Assembly: GCA_902766575.1 (NCBI GenBank)
Contig: CACXED010000341.1
Location: 1 to 9,434, forward strand
Origin: an uncultured Ruminococcus sp.
GTDB lineage: Bacteria > Bacillota > Clostridia > Oscillospirales > CAG-272
Length of the DNA stretch: 9,434 nt
Direction of reading: 5' to 3'
Shown here: one piece after another, positions 5,849 to 9,434 of the stretch
Numbering within the stretch: position 1 is the first letter of the stretch
Layout: the number at the start of each line of letters is the position of its first letter
The notes under the pieces: generated by a model
The model's input: only the letters and a program-made list of their open reading frames with translations
What the model was told of the DNA's origin: nothing
Database searches by the model: none
Program-made: the position numbers and the translations under genes

Positions 5849-6871
5849 ATGGAATACTCAAAGACTGAAAACGACGCGGCTGCCGAGAGCGAAATGAGAC
5901 GTCGTCTTGAGCTTCTGACGGACGGCTTCACCGCCTTTCGCGAGAAATATAAGCTTCCGCTGCACGTCAAGGATTTTACCGGCTATATGGGCTCTCACCC
6001 GCTGCTCGGAGAGTTCACCGAGACCAGCCTGTATCACGATAACGCTTTCTGCAGCTATGTAAAGAGCTTTCCCGAGGCTCGCGAAAAGTGCATCATCACC
6101 AGCAACGAGCTGATGAGACGGCGTCTGACCGCTCAGATCGAGGAGGTCAACCGGAGTCTGCCTACGCACCGACGGACGCTGTCGTACGGCTTTTACGGGG
6201 TCTGCTGGTGCGGAGTGCGGGAATACGTCTACCCGGTGTGCCATAACGGAGTGGTGATCGGAGCGCTTCTTGCCGGAGCGTTCCGAGCCGATCAGCGCTG
6301 TCTGACCCATTCGTTCTCGCGCCTATGCAATAACTGGGGACTTGACGAGCTTTGTCTGCGTCAGAGCTACGACAGCTCCACCGAGCCGCTGACAAAGGAG
6401 CGCACCGGCTTTGAGCTGAGCGTGGCTCTCCTTGCCGAGTATCTGTCGATGTTAGCGGAATATTATATCAAATATCCGCTCATCGTAGCCTACCGCGAAA
6501 ACGGCGAGCACTCCGACCGGCACAGGATGATAAATCTCGCGATTGATTACATCTCTCAGAATCTTTCGCGGAAGATCTCGGCTGCGGATATGGCGGTCTA
6601 CTGTATGTGTTCAAAATCCACGCTGAATCACACGTTCAGCGGCGTCATGGGGCGCTCGATACCCGAATATGTTTCGATCCAGAGGGTCAACCGCGCAAAA
6701 TACCTGCTGATGAACACCACTCTCAGCATCGAGCAGATCGGAACTCAGTGCGGCTTCATGTCCGCGGCGTATTTCAGCGTGGTTTTCAAAAAGCTGACCG
6801 AGCTGACCCCCTCCGAATACCGCGAGCGTATGCTCGGACGCAGGAACGAGGACATCTCCGGGCTCATCTGA
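5849..6871 (+). CDS. AraC-family transcriptional regulator with a PocR-type sensor domain
   Basis: A 340-residue regulator. Residues about 25-205 look like a PocR-type ligand-sensing domain. Typical are the segments Y-V-K-S-F-P-E-A-R-E-K-C (70-81) and G-V-C-W-C-G-V-R-E-Y-V-Y-P-V-C (117-131), followed by G-V-V-I-G-A-L-L-A-G (134-143). Cysteines C68, C81, C119, C121 and C131 are candidates for ligand or metal contact. The AraC DNA-binding domain lies at about 228-328. Its first helix-turn-helix starts at I-S-A-A-D-M-A (243-249), and the second is S-I-E-Q-I-G-T-Q-C-G-F-M-S-A-A-Y-F-S (293-310), ending in the family's T-P-S-E-Y-R-E-R (320-327). The gene is divergent from the GH110-like gene and upstream of the CBM9-like gene, so these are its most likely targets. 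The Shine-Dalgarno before 5849 is weak (GTGGAAG, 5825-5831), so the start is less certain; a later ATG at 5894 is no better supported. Confidence 0.9.
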   Translation: MEYSKTENDAAAESEMRRRLELLTDGFTAFREKYKLPLHVKDFTGYMGSHPLLGEFTETSLYHDNAFCSYVKSFPEAREKCIITSNELMRRRLTAQIEEVNRSLPTHRRTLSYGFYGVCWCGVREYVYPVCHNGVVIGALLAGAFRADQRCLTHSFSRLCNNWGLDELCLRQSYDSSTEPLTKERTGFELSVALLAEYLSMLAEYYIKYPLIVAYRENGEHSDRHRMINLAIDYISQNLSRKISAADMAVYCMCSKSTLNHTFSGVMGRSIPEYVSIQRVNRAKYLLMNTTLSIEQIGTQCGFMSAAYFSVVFKKLTELTPSEYRERMLGRRNEDISGLI

Positions 6872-6909
6872 GATTGCAGTTTATTTATATTTATTTGCTC
6901 GATTTTGTA

Positions 6910-6938
6910 TTGCTTTTTCAATTGCCGTATGGTAAAAT
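6910..6938 (+). promoter_or_regulatory. Probable promoter for the CBM9-like surface protein gene
   Basis: TTGCTT (6910-6915), a 17-base spacer and TAAAAT (6933-6938) with TGG just before the -10 form a plausible extended -10 promoter. Transcription would begin near 6945, with a leader of about 60 bases ending in AAAGGAG (6988-6994), nine bases before the ATG. No terminator is seen after the regulator gene, so some readthrough from it is possible. Confidence 0.55.
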
Positions 6939-7003
6939 TTATACAGATTGATCAGCGCGCAAATTCAATCGGAACGACACTCTTGACAAAAGGAGATTAA
7001 AAG

Positions 7004-7753
7004 ATGAGATTTACAAAACGCGCACTGTCACTGTCCGCAGCGGCTTTTATGCTTACTGCCGCGCTCTGCCAGCCCACAATGGCGGCTCCCGGCAAGACGA
7101 ACCTCGGAACCGTGGCAAAGGTCAGCCCCAGCGCTGTTACCGTCGACGGCAAGAAGGATGCGATCTACGATAAAGGTCTCAACGTCAAGGTACAAGGCAG
7201 CGACGAAGTCAGCGCCGACACCTGGTTCTTATGGACTGACGGCTATATGTATTTCTATGCTGACGTTACTGACCCCGAACTGAAAGACTGTGATGCCGAG
7301 ACCAAGAAAACCACGCCCTGGACTCCCGATAATGTCGAGTTATTCATCGACGATGATAACGACGGCAAGGACTACGCTATGCAGTACCGCGTAGACTTCA
7401 CCGGCTACGGCTCATGGAAGGATCGCAGCGCGAACAAGAACTACTACACTACCGATGTTATCGGAGACGATTTCAAATACGCCGCTGTAAAGACAGATAA
7501 AGGCTATACCGCTGAAATGCGCGTGCCGCTGAACGGAAAGGTCGGAAATGAGGTCGGCTTCAACATTCAGGCGTCTTTCAACAGCATTGCTTCGGATCCA
7601 TGGAAAACTTCCGAGTACAACTATTTCGTCCTTGGCGAGCCTGTCAAGGCTGATACTCCCGTCACCGACGCGCCCAAGACCGCCGATCCGATATCGCTCG
7701 TATTGTTAGCCGCAGCAGCATCCGGTTTGGTCGTATTTAAGAAAAAGCACTAA
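7004..7753 (+). CDS. Secreted CBM9-like carbohydrate-binding protein with a sortase-like C-terminal anchor
   Basis: A 249-residue exported protein. The signal peptide (about 1-27) has a basic start (R-F-T-K-R), a hydrophobic core (A-L-S-L-S-A-A-A-F-M-L-T-A-A-L) and a likely cleavage site at T-M-A-A (25-28). Residues about 45-210 look like a CBM9/DOMON-type beta-sandwich: V-D-G-K-K-D-A-I-Y (47-55), W-F-L-W-T-D-G-Y-M-Y-F-Y-A-D-V-T-D (74-90) and P-D-N-V-E-L-F-I-D-D-D-N-D-G-K (108-122). A short Pro/Thr linker leads to PKTAD (224-228), a hydrophobic segment (229-245) and KKKH at the end. This is the layout of a cell-wall sorting signal, with Ala where LPXTG motifs have Gly. There is no catalytic domain, so it probably holds glycans at the cell surface. 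The start has a good Shine-Dalgarno. A plain C-terminal membrane anchor is the alternative reading. Confidence 0.85.
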   Translation: MRFTKRALSLSAAAFMLTAALCQPTMAAPGKTNLGTVAKVSPSAVTVDGKKDAIYDKGLNVKVQGSDEVSADTWFLWTDGYMYFYADVTDPELKDCDAETKKTTPWTPDNVELFIDDDNDGKDYAMQYRVDFTGYGSWKDRSANKNYYTTDVIGDDFKYAAVKTDKGYTAEMRVPLNGKVGNEVGFNIQASFNSIASDPWKTSEYNYFVLGEPVKADTPVTDAPKTADPISLVLLAAAASGLVVFKKKH

Positions 7754-7779
7754 GCATTAAGTATATTGCAAAAGTTCCA

Positions 7780-7824
7780 AACCAAGCCCCCTCCGGCGGG
7801 ATTCCCGCCGGAGGGGGCTTGGTT
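7780..7824. terminator. Bidirectional intrinsic terminator between convergent genes
   Basis: A perfect 21-pair GC-rich stem (7780-7800 with 7804-7824) closes a three-base loop. T-rich sequence follows on the plus strand (TCTGTCTGTTTT, from 7825), and the minus strand continues as TTGGAACTTTT. It sits 26 bases after the stop of the CBM9-like gene and 18 bases from the stop of the minus-strand binding-protein gene, so one element serves both. Confidence 0.92.
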
Positions 7825-7842
7825 CTGTCTGTTTTCGTAATT

Positions 7843-9300
7843 TTATTTTGAGTAATCCTCGTAGAGATTTTCAAGCAGCTGTTCGATGTTCGATTTTCTC
7901 GATTCAAAGAAGCTTGCGAGTCCATGCGAGCCGCTTCTGACGTAGTTGCTGAGCATATCAGAGTTTGCACCGAGCTCGGCATAGAATACATCGGCAAAGG
8001 CAAAGAACGTAGTTGTCGATATGATATCGAGCATCTCTGCAGTGTCCTCGTCGCGCGAATATTTGCCCTTGAGCGCGACCTCATAGTAAGCCGGAATGAT
8101 GTTGTTATAACCGTCAGATGCCATAGCTTCGAGAATAAAGGTACACTTGCCGGGGTCGTCGACGGTGGTGGGTATCGACGCGACGGTAACGGTTCTCAGC
8201 ACCGAGGTGATGTAGTCCTCCTGATCCTCGTCATACTTGGGGAACGGAACGATACCGAAATCGCTCTTCATGTCGCGAAGTTCTTCGACACGCATCAGCC
8301 TTGCAGTTATAAAAGCGGTTGTTCCTGCCATGAAGGCTTCAATCATGCCGTAGCCGTCCTCCATCTTTTCATTGTCGCGGAAGGCGTCGCTTTTGCAGAA
8401 GTTGAGTATTTTGTCGAAAACGTCGATCTCCTTCTCGCTCGGGAAGTCGATGACATGAGTGCCGTCGGCTTCAATCTTGGTCAGAGAGCATCCGGTTGAA
8501 TACTGGAAAGGATTGTATCCGTTTGTGTCGGTTATAAGTCCGTACATATCGTGTGTATCGAGCGTTCCGTCGCCGTTAAGGTCCTGACTGAACTCGGTCG
8601 CTATCTTGATAAAGGCGTCGAGCGTCCACTTTCCGCTCTTGACCAGCTCGTAGGGCGTCTCGACCTTGTAATCCTCAAAGAGCGCCGTATTGAAGAACAT
8701 TACGTTCGAAGCGGTCAGCGTCGACAGCGCGTAGTCGCCCATCAGCGAGTAGAGATGACCGTTTATCATCGCGTTGTCGTGGTATCCGGATTTCCAGTAG
8801 GGCTTGTCGAAGTCGATGTACTCAGCGTTCGCCAGGTCGTGGTATATGCCCTGAACCGCGAGCGGGAGCACGATGTTCGACTGACCTGTGACGATATCAT
8901 AGGAATTGTCGCCGGCCATTACGGAGTTTGTGATGAGCGCCTGATAGTCAGCCTTTGAAGCCCAGAGTCCGGGGGTTTTGATATATTCAAGGTTGACATT
9001 AAACCGCTCGGAGATCGACTGATTGCGCTTGAAAACCGCGTCGTTGACAACGTCTCCGGTCTGCTCGGCGTCGAACTCATAGCCCATCTCCTCGCGGACG
9101 AGGAAAGTTATCGTTTCGTCGTTGAAATCACGTGCGGGGAGATCGTCGTGAACAGAGGTATCTTCTTCAGAAGTATCGCTCGGCGCGGAGGTCTGGGTGT
9201 CGTTCGAGCCGTCAGCCGGAGCCGGAGACGATCCGCAGGAAATTGACATCGACGCAATGACGAGCGCGAGAAATAACGGTACGATGCGGTTAATTTTCAT
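7843..9300 (-). CDS. Extracellular sugar-binding lipoprotein of an ABC transporter
   Basis: A 485-residue solute-binding lipoprotein of the family 1 extracellular solute-binding type, which delivers oligosaccharides to a membrane ABC importer. The N-terminus is a lipoprotein signal (MKINRIVPLFLALVIA) with the likely lipid-anchored cysteine C22 in S-I-S-C-G; the lipobox is slightly off consensus. A Ser/Thr/Asp/Glu-rich linker (23-56) follows, then the two-lobed binding fold. Recognisable parts are I-T-F-L-V-R-E-E (64-71), N-D-A-V-F-K-R-N (86-93), S-Y-D-I-V-T-G (133-139) and D-F-G-I-V-P-F-P-K-Y (347-356). D240-L-N-G-D-G-T-L-D-T-H-D251 is an EF-hand-like loop that probably binds calcium. The ATG at 9300 is chosen because AAAGGAAAG lies just upstream and it places the signal peptide correctly; an ATG at 9333 would add 11 non-signal residues. 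No permease gene is next to it in the window. Ligand unknown. Confidence 0.92.
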   Translation of the reverse strand: MKINRIVPLFLALVIASMSISCGSSPAPADGSNDTQTSAPSDTSEEDTSVHDDLPARDFNDETITFLVREEMGYEFDAEQTGDVVNDAVFKRNQSISERFNVNLEYIKTPGLWASKADYQALITNSVMAGDNSYDIVTGQSNIVLPLAVQGIYHDLANAEYIDFDKPYWKSGYHDNAMINGHLYSLMGDYALSTLTASNVMFFNTALFEDYKVETPYELVKSGKWTLDAFIKIATEFSQDLNGDGTLDTHDMYGLITDTNGYNPFQYSTGCSLTKIEADGTHVIDFPSEKEIDVFDKILNFCKSDAFRDNEKMEDGYGMIEAFMAGTTAFITARLMRVEELRDMKSDFGIVPFPKYDEDQEDYITSVLRTVTVASIPTTVDDPGKCTFILEAMASDGYNNIIPAYYEVALKGKYSRDEDTAEMLDIISTTTFFAFADVFYAELGANSDMLSNYVRSGSHGLASFFESRKSNIEQLLENLYEDYSK

Positions 9301-9333
9301 AAAAATCTTTCCTTTCTTTTGCCCAATTTGCAC

Positions 9334-9346
9334 AGTATATACTATA
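9334..9346 (-). promoter_or_regulatory. Possible -10 region of the binding-lipoprotein gene, with a short palindrome
   Basis: Read on the minus strand, two overlapping -10-like boxes, TATAGT (9346-9341) and TATACT (9339-9334), lie 35-45 bases before the ATG. They form a perfect ten-base palindrome, AGTATATACT (9334-9343). I find no convincing -35 at a suitable distance, so the promoter may depend on an activator or the assignment may be wrong. Confidence 0.35.
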
Positions 9347-9434
9347 CAATAATGTCTACTGATTAACCGCCAACTTTTCGCACGGCATCAGCAAACCAAG
9401 CAGCCAATCCAAAAACTGCAAAAAGGCGCACTGA

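Noticed and set aside
7924..8958. Long plus-strand open frames opposite the binding-lipoprotein gene (191 and 135 codons).
   Set aside because: The minus strand encodes a clear lipoprotein with signal peptide and conserved segments, so these are shadow frames.
9301..9333. ATG at 9333 as the start of the binding lipoprotein.
   Set aside because: The added residues (MQIGQKKGKIF) would precede the signal peptide, and the Shine-Dalgarno AAAGGAAAG lies inside this stretch, pointing to the ATG at 9300.
9363..9434. Minus-strand frame open from the window edge to TAA at 9363-9365 (SVRLFAVFGLAAWFADAVRK...), a possible end of a gene upstream of the binding lipoprotein.
   Set aside because: At least one other minus-strand frame and a plus-strand frame are also open over the same 70 bases, so short length alone explains it. 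No terminator or family feature supports any of them.

Overview
The window looks like a chromosomal stretch from a Gram-positive gut-type anaerobe of the Clostridia. The signs are strong purine-rich Shine-Dalgarno sites, textbook sigma-A promoters in AT-rich gaps between GC-richer genes, a sortase-like C-terminal anchor, a Clostridia-style sugar-binding lipoprotein, and an AraC regulator with a PocR-type sensor. No rRNA, tRNA, CRISPR array, insertion sequence or phage gene is visible. No gap between genes exceeds about 180 bases. The taxon is inferred from style, not from a marker gene.

Layout. Positions 2-52 hold what is probably the end of an upstream membrane-protein gene, closed by a hairpin. 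A near-consensus promoter then drives a GH95-type alpha-L-fucosidase without a signal peptide (161-2419). Next is a tight four-gene operon (2578-3930): an ECF sigma factor, a soluble zinc-finger anti-sigma factor and two small unknown proteins, the second with one membrane segment. It ends at a strong terminator. On the minus strand lies a beta-helix protein that resembles GH110 alpha-galactosidases (4074-5666). It has a fully consensus promoter and is divergent from an AraC/PocR-type regulator (5849-6871). Downstream is a secreted CBM9-like protein with a sortase-like tail (7004-7753). It converges, across a 21-bp bidirectional terminator, on a sugar ABC-transporter binding lipoprotein read on the minus strand (7843-9300).

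How the genes may work together. The two enzymes, the binding lipoprotein, the surface carbohydrate-binding protein and the AraC regulator suggest capture, import and intracellular trimming of oligosaccharides carrying alpha-fucose and possibly alpha-galactose. Transporter permeases are not in the window, so import is inferred. The sigma/anti-sigma operon in the middle is the least explained part. Its anti-sigma factor has no membrane helix, and the two small downstream proteins share a short motif, so they may be extra parts of the signalling switch. The other main oddity is the GH110-like protein, which keeps two of three expected active-site aspartates and has methionine at the third.
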